In this document: in pieces, positions 12,765-20,886 of the stretch
How positions within the stretch are numbered: position 1 is the stretch's first letter
Layout of the letters: every line of letters starts with the position of its first letter
From: DATJXG01 sp035500455
GTDB lineage: Bacteria; Acidobacteriota; Terriglobia; Terriglobales; Acidobacteriaceae
Reading direction: 5' to 3'
DNA: 26,882 nt
NCBI GenBank assembly: GCA_035500455.1
Contig: DATJXG010000248.1
Span: 1-26,882 of the forward strand
Notes under the pieces: model-generated
Told to the model about the DNA's origin: nothing
Databases searched by the model: none
What the model saw: only the letters and a program-made list of their open reading frames with translations
Made by a program: the position numbers and the translations under genes

Positions 12765-15257
12765 ATGTATAAGTCAAGGTCTATGAGACCCCTCGCGACC
12801 GCTGTTGCCATCTGCATTTTGAACGTGGGTGCGATCTGCGCGCAACCTCAGCCCCAGGCCCCTTCCGAAAAAACTTTGGCCGCACGCACCGCCGGGCTCC
12901 AGAAGCATGACGGCTTTTTCCCGTACTACTGGGACGAAAAGAAGGGCGAGATTCTTTTCGAGCTTTCGCCGGCCGCGCTCGACCGCGAGTTTCTCTATTT
13001 CACCGGCCTGGGCAGCGGCGTAGGCTCCACCGAGGTCTTCGCCGACCGCAGTTCCTTCGGCTCGGCAGCAGTATGCAGACTGCGGCGCGCCGGAACTCAC
13101 GTGCTGGTGATCGAGGAAAACACCAGCTTCCGGGCGCCGAATGGCAGCGGAGAGCTAAAGCACTCGGTGGAAGAGAGCTTTCCGACCTCGGTGCTGGCGG
13201 CGCTGCCCATCGCCGCCGAGCAGGAGGGCACGCTGCTGGTCAACGCCAACAGCCTGGTGGTGCGCGATGCCGTGGATTTGATCTCCCAGTTGAGAAGGCC
13301 GACCCGCGCCGTCGGCGGCACGCTGGTGCGCGACGCGTCATCGGGCGCGAACTGGAAATTGGATGAGGCTCGCAGCGTCGTCGATCTTGATCACACTGCC
13401 GGTTTCCCTATGAACACCGAGGTGGAAGCGCTGCTCACTTTCACCACCGACTCCGAGAGCGATCTCAACCAGCCCGATCCTCATGCGCTGAGCGTGCGGG
13501 AGCACCATTCGTTTGTGGCTCTGCCTTCGCCAGGATTTGAGCCCCGCGAGCAGGACCCGCGCGTCGGTTTCTTCACCAACGACTTCCAGGACTTCTCCCA
13601 GCCCTACAACCGCCCACTCAAACGCTACCTCATCAACCGCTGGCGGCTGCAGAAGAAAGATGCTGACGCCGCGATCAGTGAGCCGGTAAAGCCAATCGTC
13701 TTCTACCTCGACCGCGCCATTCCCGAGCCAATTCGTTCAGCAGCGCGACGCGGCGCATTGTGGTGGAATACGGCGTTCGAGCAAGCCGGGTTTAAGAACG
13801 CCTTGCGCATCGAAGACCTGCCCGAAGGCGCCGATCCCCTCGACCTTCGCTATCCGACCATTCAGTGGACGAACCGCTCCGGCCGGGGATGGTCGGTGGG
13901 CATGGTCCATTCCGATCCACGTACCGGCGAAATCATTCACGCCGTCGTGCAGCTGGATTCTCATCGCATGCGGTCCATGAACAACTATTGGCAGGCCACC
14001 ATGCCCTCAGGCCGCTCGACTGAGGAACCTACGCTCGACACCTTCGCCGCGCTCGACAACCTTGATCCGAAGACGAGCGAAGGAGAAGTGATGCTGAACC
14101 GAATTGCCCTGCTGACCTGCCACGAGATGGGCCACGTTCTTGGCCTGGATCACAACTTCGTGGCCAGCACCTACGGGCGCGGCTCGGTAATGGATTACTT
14201 CGCGCCGCGCATCCATATCCGCCCCGACGGCACCGCCGACCTCTCCGACGCCTACATGCAAGGCGTGGGCAGCTATGATCGCTTCGCCATCGAGTGGGGA
14301 TATAGCGAAGGGAAGCCGGGCGCAGCGCCCGAGCAGGAGCAGGCCCGGCTGGACGCGATCGTGCAAGGCTCGATTGCGAAGGGCGTGGTGTGGGGGAATT
14401 ACGAGGACCCCCGCTGGAGCGCCTATGACGACGGGCCTGATCCGGTCACGTGGTTGAAGGAGGTCGTTCCGGTGCGCGACGCTCTGCTCGCGCATTACGG
14501 CCCGCAGATGCTGCGTAAAGGCGAGCCCAATTCGGACCTGGCGTCGCGGTTTGCTTTGGTCTACTTGTTCCACCGCTATGCGCTGGCTGCGGCCGTGAAG
14601 GTGGTGGGCAGCGCAAAGATTCCGCTCTCGCTGGCGGGCGACGGCCAGGCGCCGGTGAGTGTGTGGCCGGCGGAGAGCCAGAAGGAAGCCGTGCGCCTAT
14701 TGGTACAGGCGCTTAATCCCGCCGAGCTTGAGATTTCGCCGGCGATTTGGAAGCAGCTTGCGCCGGTGGAAAATCGCGATAAAGACCCGGAGGCCTTCAC
14801 GTCTTCGGCAGGCTACTTGTTCAGCCCGCAGGATGGAGCGCGAGCGATCGCGGAAACGGTAGTGGATGGACTGCTCAATCCCCAGCGCCAGGAACGGCTG
14901 GCAGTGATCTCTCGTCAGGATCCCGCGGCTCCCGCCCCCGGCGCTGTGATCTCAGCTCTGGTGCGCGCGGGATTCTCCGCGCCGCCAAAAACCGAGACTG
15001 AGGGCGACCTTGCGGGCGTGGTCCAGACAGAGATCGCCGAACGCTTGATGGAAGCCGCGGCTGATCCGGCGGCAACGGCGGAAGTGCAGGCCGCGGACCT
15101 GGCCGGTGTACACGAAATTCAGAATACGTTAAAGACTATTGCTGACACTCCGGTTGCCGAGCGTCTCAAGCGCGAGATCGGATTGTTCCTGCAAAACCCG
15201 GCCCAAAACACGCCAAAGGTGAAGCCTTCCGGAGCCCCGGCAGGACCGCCGGTATAA
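12765..15257 (+). CDS. Secreted zinc-dependent metalloprotease (DUF5117/DUF4953 type)
   Basis: An 830-residue protein with an N-terminal signal peptide (RPLATAVAICILNVGAICAQ, about residues 8-27). An N-terminal DUF5117-like region starts at about 55 (LFELSPAALDREFLYFTGLG). A metzincin-type catalytic domain has HEMGHVLGLDHN, with zinc ligands His453, His457 and His463 and catalytic Glu454, followed by SVMDYF, the Met-turn. The C-terminal part (about 560-800) is helical and probably DUF4953-like. The enzyme should act in the periplasm or outside the cell, degrading proteins or peptides; the substrate is unknown. A clear signal peptide and strong ribosome site set the start at 12765. It stands alone on this strand; palindrome A copy 3 follows 11 bases after the stop. 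Confidence 0.92.
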   Translation: MYKSRSMRPLATAVAICILNVGAICAQPQPQAPSEKTLAARTAGLQKHDGFFPYYWDEKKGEILFELSPAALDREFLYFTGLGSGVGSTEVFADRSSFGSAAVCRLRRAGTHVLVIEENTSFRAPNGSGELKHSVEESFPTSVLAALPIAAEQEGTLLVNANSLVVRDAVDLISQLRRPTRAVGGTLVRDASSGANWKLDEARSVVDLDHTAGFPMNTEVEALLTFTTDSESDLNQPDPHALSVREHHSFVALPSPGFEPREQDPRVGFFTNDFQDFSQPYNRPLKRYLINRWRLQKKDADAAISEPVKPIVFYLDRAIPEPIRSAARRGALWWNTAFEQAGFKNALRIEDLPEGADPLDLRYPTIQWTNRSGRGWSVGMVHSDPRTGEIIHAVVQLDSHRMRSMNNYWQATMPSGRSTEEPTLDTFAALDNLDPKTSEGEVMLNRIALLTCHEMGHVLGLDHNFVASTYGRGSVMDYFAPRIHIRPDGTADLSDAYMQGVGSYDRFAIEWGYSEGKPGAAPEQEQARLDAIVQGSIAKGVVWGNYEDPRWSAYDDGPDPVTWLKEVVPVRDALLAHYGPQMLRKGEPNSDLASRFALVYLFHRYALAAAVKVVGSAKIPLSLAGDGQAPVSVWPAESQKEAVRLLVQALNPAELEISPAIWKQLAPVENRDKDPEAFTSSAGYLFSPQDGARAIAETVVDGLLNPQRQERLAVISRQDPAAPAPGAVISALVRAGFSAPPKTETEGDLAGVVQTEIAERLMEAAADPAATAEVQAADLAGVHEIQNTLKTIADTPVAERLKREIGLFLQNPAQNTPKVKPSGAPAGPPV

Positions 15258-15270
15258 GGGGAGCAATCTT

Positions 15271-15391
15271 TTCTCCGCGACCTCGGCGGCAATCCTCCGC
15301 GTTCTCGGCGATTTAAGGTTTTACTCTGCATCGAACACCAAAATCTCAAAACGCCGAGAACGCAGAGAACGACCGCCGAGGTCGCGGAGAA
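15271..15391. repeat. Nested palindrome, family A, copy 3 (best-preserved)
   Basis: Perfect 19-base outer arms, TTCTCCGCGACCTCGGCGG (15271-15289) and CCGCCGAGGTCGCGGAGAA (15373-15391), enclose a second perfect 12-base pair, GCGTTCTCGGCG (15299-15310) and CGCCGAGAACGC (15352-15363), with the core CGGCGATTTAAGGTTT at 15306-15321. It lies between the convergent metalloprotease and leuD genes and may act as a bidirectional terminator. Confidence 0.9.
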
Positions 15392-15407
15392 GAAACATCA
15401 AACTTTC

Positions 15408-16025
15408 CTAATTGGTCAAGTGAATCTCAGGCCTGCCAAGCGGATGGCCTGCCTCGAATGCGGTGATGTCGGCTTCGTGCTGCAGCGTAACGCCGATGTC
15501 ATCCAGACCCTCGAGCAGACGGTGGCGCACCGACTCGTCGATGGAAAAGCTGGCCGATAAGCCGCGGTCGTCACGCACTTCTTTTCTCTCCAGGTCAATT
15601 GTGAGCTGGTAACCCGGCACTTCCTCCGCCCGGCGCATCAGTTCGGCGACTTGGTCTTCCCCGAGCACGACCGTCAACACGCCATTCTGCACGCAGTTGT
15701 TAGCGAAGATATCAGCGAACGAGGGCGCGATCACGGCGCGAAAACCGAAATTCTCCAACGCCCAGACCGCATGTTCGCGCGAGGAACCGCAACCAAAATT
15801 CCTGGCCGCCACCAGGATGCTGGCGCCGGCATACTGCTCCTGGTTGAGCACGAAGGTGGGATCGAAGCTGCCGTCGGAGCGGCGCCGCCAGTCGTAAAAC
15901 AGAAATTCACCGAAGCCGGTCTTCTCGATCCGCTTGAGAAATTGTTTCGGAATGATCTGATCAGTATCGACGTTCGCCCGGTTGAGCGGGGCGACTTTGC
16001 CTGTGTGAATTCGAAATGGCTGCAT
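15408..16025 (-). CDS. leuD: 3-isopropylmalate dehydratase small subunit
   Basis: A 205-residue protein of normal length for LeuD, the swivelling subunit that with LeuC isomerises 2-isopropylmalate to 3-isopropylmalate in leucine synthesis. Clear signatures are PLNRANVDTDQIIPKQFLK near the N-terminus and the aconitase-swivel motif NFGCGSSREHAVWAL (about residues 76-90), followed by FADIFANNCVQNGVL. I chose the ATG at 16025. The frame stays open for 36 more codons, but these are translated from repeat A copy 4 and do not look like LeuD. It lies 148 bases downstream of leuC in the same orientation, with the repeat in between. No leuA or leuB is present in the window. Confidence 0.95.
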   Translation of the reverse strand: MQPFRIHTGKVAPLNRANVDTDQIIPKQFLKRIEKTGFGEFLFYDWRRRSDGSFDPTFVLNQEQYAGASILVAARNFGCGSSREHAVWALENFGFRAVIAPSFADIFANNCVQNGVLTVVLGEDQVAELMRRAEEVPGYQLTIDLERKEVRDDRGLSASFSIDESVRHRLLEGLDDIGVTLQHEADITAFEAGHPLGRPEIHLTN

Positions 16026-16030
16026 AGGTC

Positions 16031-16145
16031 TTCTCTGCGCACTCCGCCGACGTTCTCGGCCCCTCGGCGATTTAAGGTTTTCCTTGCTCTCGGCAAAGAG
16101 CATCAACGCCGAGAGCGCAAAGAGGGCTGCCAAGAGCGCGGAGGA
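16031..16145. repeat. Intergenic palindromic repeat, family A, copy 4
   Basis: The left half has TCTTCTCTGCGCACTCCGCC and the core CGGCGATTTAAGGTTT at 16065-16080. The right half, CGCCGAGAGCGCAAAGAGGG and AGAGCGCGGAGG, is only partly complementary. It separates leuC from leuD inside an otherwise collinear operon. Confidence 0.75.
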
Positions 16146-16173
16146 TCTCGCTGCCCACTGGTGTTACTCGCTC

Positions 16174-17586
16174 CTACTCAAATTGCCAGTTGCGGACATC
16201 GGTGAAATGGCCGGCAATCGCGGCCGCCGCCGCCATCATGGGGCTTACCAGGTGCGTCCGCCCGCCGCGTCCCTGGCGGCCTTCGAAGTTCCGGTTGCTG
16301 GTGGAGGCGCAACGCTCTCCCGGCTGCAGAATGTCCGGATTCATACCCAGGCACATTGAGCACCCGGACTCGCGCCACTCAAATCCGGCTTCCTGGAAAA
16401 TCCGGTGCAGACCTTCACGTTCTGCCGCCTGCTTCACCACCTGCGACCCCGGAACCACCATGGCGCGGACCTTGGGGCTTACGCGGTGCCCGCGGGCCAC
16501 CCGCGCCGCCTCGCGCAAGTCCTCCAGCCGCGAATTCGTGCAGGAGCCGATGAACACGCGATCCACCGCAATGTCCTCGATGCGCGTGCCCGGCTGCAAT
16601 CCCATGTACTCAAACATGCGCTCGGCAGCGTGGCGGTCGGCTTCCGACGAGAATTCGCTCAGTTCGGGCACCCGGCCGGTCACCGGCACAACCATCCCGG
16701 GATTCGTCCCCCAGGTCACAAACGGCGAAAGCTGCGCGGCGTCGATTTCCACCACCTTGTCATATTTGGCACCAGGGTCGGAAGGCAGGCTCCGCCAGTG
16801 CGCCAGCGCGGCCTCCCAGTCTTTGCCCTGCGGGGCGAAGCGCCGGCCTTTGAGATATGCGAACGTCGTTTCATCGGGAGCGATCATGCCGGCCCTCGCC
16901 CCGGCCTCGATGCTCATGTTGCACACCGTCATGCGCCCTTCCATGGAGAGCGCGCGGATTGCCTCGCCCGCATACTCGATCACGTGGCCGGTGGCGCCGT
17001 CAGTGCCGATCCGTCCAATGATGGCAAGAATCAAATCTTTGGCGGTTGCGCCCTCTGCCAGCTTCCCCTGCACCTGGATCAGCATGGTTCTAGGCTTGCG
17101 CTGCGGCAGGCATTGCGTGGCCAGGACATGCTCCACTTCTGAAGTCCCGATGCCAAAGGCCAACGCGCCCAGCGCTCCATGCGTGCTGGTGTGGCTGTCG
17201 CCGCAAACAATCGTCGCTCCCGGCTGGGTGAGGCCCAACTCCGGGCCGATCACGTGCACGATGCCCTGGTTGGGTGAATCCATATCGAACAGCGGTACCC
17301 CGAAGTCTTTGCAGTTCTTCTGCAGCGCCTCGATCTGGCGGGCGGCGATGGGGTCTGTAATCGGGGTGCCCCGTGGCTCCGTGGGGATATTGTGGTCCAC
17401 GGTAGCAACCGTGCGCTGCGGCTGGCGAACCCGGCGGCCGGCTGCCCGCAAGCCGTCGAACGCCTGCGGCGATGTGACCTCATGCACCAGATGCAGGTCA
17501 ATGTAGAGCAACGGCGGCCGCCCATTGGCGGCGGTGACTACGTGCTCATTCCAGACCTTCTCGAATAATGTGCGGCTTTCTGCCAT
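16174..17586 (-). CDS. leuC: 3-isopropylmalate dehydratase large subunit
   Basis: A 470-residue protein, the usual length of LeuC, the [4Fe-4S] catalytic subunit of isopropylmalate isomerase. It begins MAESRTLFEKVWNEHVV, as LeuC proteins do. It carries IDLHLVHEVTSPQAF, DHNIPT, VCGDSHTSTHGALGALAFGI, and the cluster-binding cysteines in FIGSCTNSRLEDL (about residue 345) and SGCSMCLGMN (about 408-411). The frame extends far upstream of 17586, antisense-like through the MFS gene; that extension is not real. No clear ribosome site precedes the ATG. The MFS gene ends 32 bases upstream on the same strand, so the three genes could be cotranscribed. Confidence 0.96.
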   Translation of the reverse strand: MAESRTLFEKVWNEHVVTAANGRPPLLYIDLHLVHEVTSPQAFDGLRAAGRRVRQPQRTVATVDHNIPTEPRGTPITDPIAARQIEALQKNCKDFGVPLFDMDSPNQGIVHVIGPELGLTQPGATIVCGDSHTSTHGALGALAFGIGTSEVEHVLATQCLPQRKPRTMLIQVQGKLAEGATAKDLILAIIGRIGTDGATGHVIEYAGEAIRALSMEGRMTVCNMSIEAGARAGMIAPDETTFAYLKGRRFAPQGKDWEAALAHWRSLPSDPGAKYDKVVEIDAAQLSPFVTWGTNPGMVVPVTGRVPELSEFSSEADRHAAERMFEYMGLQPGTRIEDIAVDRVFIGSCTNSRLEDLREAARVARGHRVSPKVRAMVVPGSQVVKQAAEREGLHRIFQEAGFEWRESGCSMCLGMNPDILQPGERCASTSNRNFEGRQGRGGRTHLVSPMMAAAAAIAGHFTDVRNWQFE

Positions 17587-17618
17587 CGGTAGTAAATATT
17601 TTAGCAATAAACCAGCGT

Positions 17619-18803
17619 TCAGGCGGGTTCGCGGCGGGGCAAGAAGTTGGCCGAATAGAAGGTCAGCATGAGAAGCGTGCCGAAAAGGGGCACGACGAAT
17701 CCCGTCCGCAGGCTGCCAGACTGGGTTGAAACCGCGCCCACGACCCAGGGCAAAGCGGCGCCACCCAGGCTGCCCATGGAGAAGATGAGTCCTCCCAGCC
17801 GGTCGGCGTAGCTTCCGAACCAGCGCGGCAACAGCGAAACTTTGATGGGATAGACCGAAGCTAGTCCCGCTCCCACTACTGCCGCTCCGCCTGCAACCCA
17901 CGGCACTGATTTTGCGGTAAGCAGCCCAATAATCCCCAGCGAGGCCAGCGCCAGGCCCGCGGCAGCCACCCGGGTGTCGCGCACGCGACGCAGGACCAGT
18001 GGCGCAAGAACCCTCCCCAGAAGCAAGGCGCCCCAAAAGAAGGATGGCACCATGGTGCCCAGCACCCGGGCAGCGGGATCAATCCGTCGCGCGTATGCCG
18101 CCACCCACCCGCCAACCGAGTTTTCTGTGCCCACGTAAGTGAAGAACATCACGCCGACAATCGCGAGCCACCACACCTCCGGCGCGCGAGCCGGTGCGGC
18201 GCCCGGTTTGACGGCCTCCGTGCCGCGTTCCGTCACGAAGTGAACCCGGCTCAGGGCAAATGCCAGAGCGGCCAGAGCCAGAGCCAGAGCATACAGAAGA
18301 AATGAGAGCCGTCCCCAGCGCAAGGCTGTCGCAACCAGGAGCGGGCAACCCATAGCGCCCGCTCCCCAGGATGAGTTCACCAGGTTCAAAGCGGCCGCAG
18401 GCTGGGCCGGGTTGGCAAAGGCAACAAACAGATTGACCGCCGCGCTGGCCACGCCGAAGCCCACACCGTAGATGCAGATCGAAGCAAACCCCAGAATCCA
18501 TCCCGCGCCGGCCAGCAACGCCACTCCGGCAGCCATCAGTATGACTCCCGCGATCATGGCAACCCGGTATCCCCGCCGCGAAATCAGAAAGCTGGCGATC
18601 ACCATACCGCCGATTGAAGCGGCGAATTGCGTGGTGAACAGGTACCCTGCCTGAGTGTCGTTGAGCAGCCAGCGCGCGGAAAGGCTCGGCAACAGCGGCC
18701 CCAGCAGCGTCATCACGATGCCGGTCAAGACAAATTCCAGATGAGCAAAAGCGGTTCCCTGAACAGTGCGCCCTTCGGGAACCGCTGAGGGAATGGCGGA
18801 CAT
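17619..18803 (-). CDS. Major facilitator superfamily transporter
   Basis: A 394-residue protein with about 12 hydrophobic helices and the MFS two-bundle layout. The second and third helices are separated by a basic loop (SFLISRRGYRVAMIAG), the position of the MFS signature. The overall pattern, with early helices FVLTGIVMTLLGPLLPSLS and GYLFTTQFAASIGGMVI, resembles the FHS/fucose-permease-like group, but the substrate cannot be assigned. It precedes leuC by 32 bases; a role in moving a leucine-pathway compound is possible, though positional proximity is the only reason. ATG start at 18803 has no ribosome site, and a TATAAT lies nine bases upstream. Confidence 0.85.
   Translation of the reverse strand: MSAIPSAVPEGRTVQGTAFAHLEFVLTGIVMTLLGPLLPSLSARWLLNDTQAGYLFTTQFAASIGGMVIASFLISRRGYRVAMIAGVILMAAGVALLAGAGWILGFASICIYGVGFGVASAAVNLFVAFANPAQPAAALNLVNSSWGAGAMGCPLLVATALRWGRLSFLLYALALALAALAFALSRVHFVTERGTEAVKPGAAPARAPEVWWLAIVGVMFFTYVGTENSVGGWVAAYARRIDPAARVLGTMVPSFFWGALLLGRVLAPLVLRRVRDTRVAAAGLALASLGIIGLLTAKSVPWVAGGAAVVGAGLASVYPIKVSLLPRWFGSYADRLGGLIFSMGSLGGAALPWVVGAVSTQSGSLRTGFVVPLFGTLLMLTFYSANFLPRREPA
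18751..18785. repeat. Inverted repeat at the beginning of the MFS gene
   Basis: Perfect nine-base arms GCGGTTCCC (18751-18759) and GGGAACCGC (18777-18785) lie within codons of about 7-18 of the MFS gene. It could be an mRNA hairpin near the start codon or a regulator site. Confidence 0.4.
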
Positions 18804-18811
18804 GTCCGTTG

Positions 18812-18817
18812 ATTATA
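18812..18817 (-). promoter_or_regulatory. Possible -10 element for the MFS-leuC-leuD unit
   Basis: The minus-strand sequence TATAAT lies nine bases before the ATG at 18803, so transcription would begin almost at the start codon (a leaderless mRNA). No -35 match is seen at the right distance, so this may be chance. Confidence 0.3.
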
Positions 18818-18896
18818 GCGGCGGCCGCATCAGGCCTCGCCGGTCGACCTGAATTCTCGGGCCTTCGCGGGAATTGGTTTAAGGCGGTGAAGTATT

Positions 18897-19733
18897 ATGA
18901 TGGCAGAGGCACCCGGCTCTCGAATCAAACCCATGCTAAATGGAAAGAAGATCTCGGTAGTCCTGCCTGCTTACAATGCAGAGAAGACGCTGGCGTCCAC
19001 TGTGAGCGAACTCCCGGACCTGGTGGACATCCGCATCCTGGTGGACGATCACAGCTCCGACCAGACGGTGGAAATCGCCAAGAACCTGAACCTGCAGTTC
19101 TACGTCCACGACCGCAACTATGGCTACGGACGCAATCAGCAGACCTGCTACCGCGAGGCCCTGGCCGCGGGCGCGGATGTAGTAATCATGGTGCACCCCG
19201 ACTACCAGTACACACCTCTGCTGGTAACTGCCATGGCCAGCATGGTGGCTTATGGCGTGTATGACGTCGTCCTGGGTTCGCGGATTATTGGCGGCCAGGC
19301 TCGCCGCGGTGGAATGCCGTTCTACAAATACGTGGCCAACCGCTTGCTTACCGCGGCGGAAAACCTCTTCCTCGGCGTCAAGCTGTCGGAATATCACACC
19401 GGCTACCGCGCCTTCAGCCGCGAGGTGCTGACCCGCCTGCCGCTGCTGGAGAACTCCGACGACTTCGTATTTGATAACCAGATGCTGGCGCAGTGCGTGC
19501 ACTTCGGATTTCGCATCGGTGAAGTCTCGTGCCCGACAAAGTATTTCGAGGAGGCCTCCTCCATCAATTTCCGGCGCAGCGTGAAATACGGCCTGGGAGT
19601 CCTGGCTACCACGCTTCAGTTTGCGCTGCAGCGGATGGGGCTGGCGCACTTTCGAATCTTCAGCGAAAAGGGCCGCCGCCTGGAACCGGGCAACGCCAAT
19701 TACTACGCGCGCGGCGAGCATCAACCGGTATAA
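18897..19733 (+). CDS. Family 2 glycosyltransferase
   Basis: A 278-residue GT-A-fold glycosyltransferase. It has the nucleotide-binding start ISVVLPAYNAEKTL (19-32), ILVDDHSSDQTVEIA (47-61) and, in place of a DxD, HPDYQYTP (100-107). This is followed by DVVLGSRII, the acceptor-side GMPFYKYVANRLLTAAEN and HTGYRAFSREVL. The pattern matches bacterial GT2 enzymes that transfer a sugar to polyprenyl phosphate or a lipid-linked glycan at the inner face of the membrane. Unlike many relatives it has no C-terminal membrane helices. Starts at 18897 and 18900 are both ATG, with AAGGCGG upstream. The following gene is convergent. Confidence 0.85.
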   Translation: MMAEAPGSRIKPMLNGKKISVVLPAYNAEKTLASTVSELPDLVDIRILVDDHSSDQTVEIAKNLNLQFYVHDRNYGYGRNQQTCYREALAAGADVVIMVHPDYQYTPLLVTAMASMVAYGVYDVVLGSRIIGGQARRGGMPFYKYVANRLLTAAENLFLGVKLSEYHTGYRAFSREVLTRLPLLENSDDFVFDNQMLAQCVHFGFRIGEVSCPTKYFEEASSINFRRSVKYGLGVLATTLQFALQRMGLAHFRIFSEKGRRLEPGNANYYARGEHQPV

Positions 19734-19777
19734 AACTTCCCAAGGATTCTGCTCAAGCTGATTATTGAATGGGAGGC

Positions 19778-19800
19778 GTAGCGCCGGCGTCCCGCCGGCA
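19778..19800. repeat. Family D repeat between convergent genes
   Basis: GTAGCGCCGGCGTCCCGCCG plus GCA, containing the hairpin GCCGGCG..CGCCGGC. An exact inverse copy lies inside the helicase gene (9922-9944) and a one-base variant at 24830-24852. Confidence 0.85.
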
Positions 19801-19831
19801 CCTGGAAGTCCGATCCCGCCCCTTCGACCCG

Positions 19832-20701
19832 TTATTTCTTGCTGGAGAGAAATCCCAGGATCCGGCTCGCCATCTCATCGGAAAATCCAAAGCGGGCTTT
19901 CGCTCTGGAGTAGAGATCCACGGCTTTCTTGTCCAGCCAGATCAGGCACGCTTTCCCGATGCTATCCTCAGGCCGGGCGCGGTAGTCGGTGGAATGCGGA
20001 GCGGCGTGCTCATCCCTTTCCTCTGTGTAGTAATAGAGCGCGATGCTCTTGCGCGATTCGCCGGGCGGGCATCGCAGCGGATCAGGAAACCCATGCAGCG
20101 AGCCCTCGTCCGTGGTGAAGATCACCGCATGATTCAGGATCGGCGCATAGCGCGCGACGCAGTGCCGCATGGATGCGTCCCACAGCTCGATCGACCCACC
20201 CCATTCTTCGCGCCATCCTTCATTCAAATACAGAACGAGGTTGACGCGCCTCCGCCAGTGCTTGTGGTAGTGGTGCTTGCTGAAGTCAGTATGGACGTTG
20301 AGAAAGCCGCCACGGCTGCTCTGGTGAAGGCCGCCGCCCTCAAGACTCGCGTCCGACAGGAGATTGCGAATTCCCGTAAGTTCCGATAGCCAGCGGCAGA
20401 ACTCCGGCGAGTTCAGCTCATCGGTAAGTTCTCCCAGCAGGCGCGGAAAGCGCTCCCGCTTCGGCATGCCTTGCTTGTTTTCGTTCTGGTGCTTGTACTG
20501 AATCCAGGCGGGCGTATCCGATCGCGGAAATTCCTCCGCCGCAGCCAGAGCGATCTCCGGGTCAACAAACTGCTGCAGTTGAATGTGGGGAAAGGGGGCG
20601 TTCTCTCGATAAATCCTGCTCAGAACCGGAAGCTGCGGCCCCCATTTCTCGTAGGGAAACCGAGCCGTTTCGCTGAGTGCAATCCCAGGTTGAACAGCCA
20701 T
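19832..20701 (-). CDS. 2-oxoglutarate/Fe(II)-dependent oxygenase
   Basis: A 289-residue protein with the double-stranded beta-helix iron triad: His137 and Asp139 in LNVHTDFSKH, the distal His203 in GSLHGFPDP, and Arg217 in ESRKSIALYYY, placed to hold 2-oxoglutarate. The sequence NLVLYLNEGWREEWGGSIELW is typical of prolyl-4-hydroxylase-like members found in bacterial polysaccharide and glycosyltransferase clusters. It probably hydroxylates a small molecule, glycan or protein side chain; the substrate is unknown. It lies between two glycosyltransferase genes and downstream (185 bases) of a polytopic membrane protein on the same strand, which suggests a role in surface-glycan modification. ATG at 20701 without a strong ribosome site. 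Confidence 0.85.
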   Translation of the reverse strand: MAVQPGIALSETARFPYEKWGPQLPVLSRIYRENAPFPHIQLQQFVDPEIALAAAEEFPRSDTPAWIQYKHQNENKQGMPKRERFPRLLGELTDELNSPEFCRWLSELTGIRNLLSDASLEGGGLHQSSRGGFLNVHTDFSKHHYHKHWRRRVNLVLYLNEGWREEWGGSIELWDASMRHCVARYAPILNHAVIFTTDEGSLHGFPDPLRCPPGESRKSIALYYYTEERDEHAAPHSTDYRARPEDSIGKACLIWLDKKAVDLYSRAKARFGFSDEMASRILGFLSSKK

Positions 20702-20886
20702 TACAGGTCCCGGACCATTGTCATAGGAGATGTCAATCTAGCAGATTCGATGCGGGGGAATCCACCAACGTTGGGTGGGCGGCGCCACTTTCTGCCACCT
20801 TTAGTTCTCCTGGATTCGCATCTTGTCGTTCTGGGCAGCGCCTGTACCGGGACCTGGCTCACTCGCCGGCATTCTCACGCCACACT

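Noticed and set aside
16026..16133. Upstream extension of leuD
   Set aside because: These codons are translated from palindromic repeat A copy 4. LeuD homology begins at 16025.
16190..17506. 438-codon plus-strand open frame
   Set aside because: Entirely antisense to leuC, which is certain; no recognisable product.
17587..18036. Upstream extension of leuC
   Set aside because: It overlaps the MFS gene, and LeuC proteins begin at the ATG at 17586.
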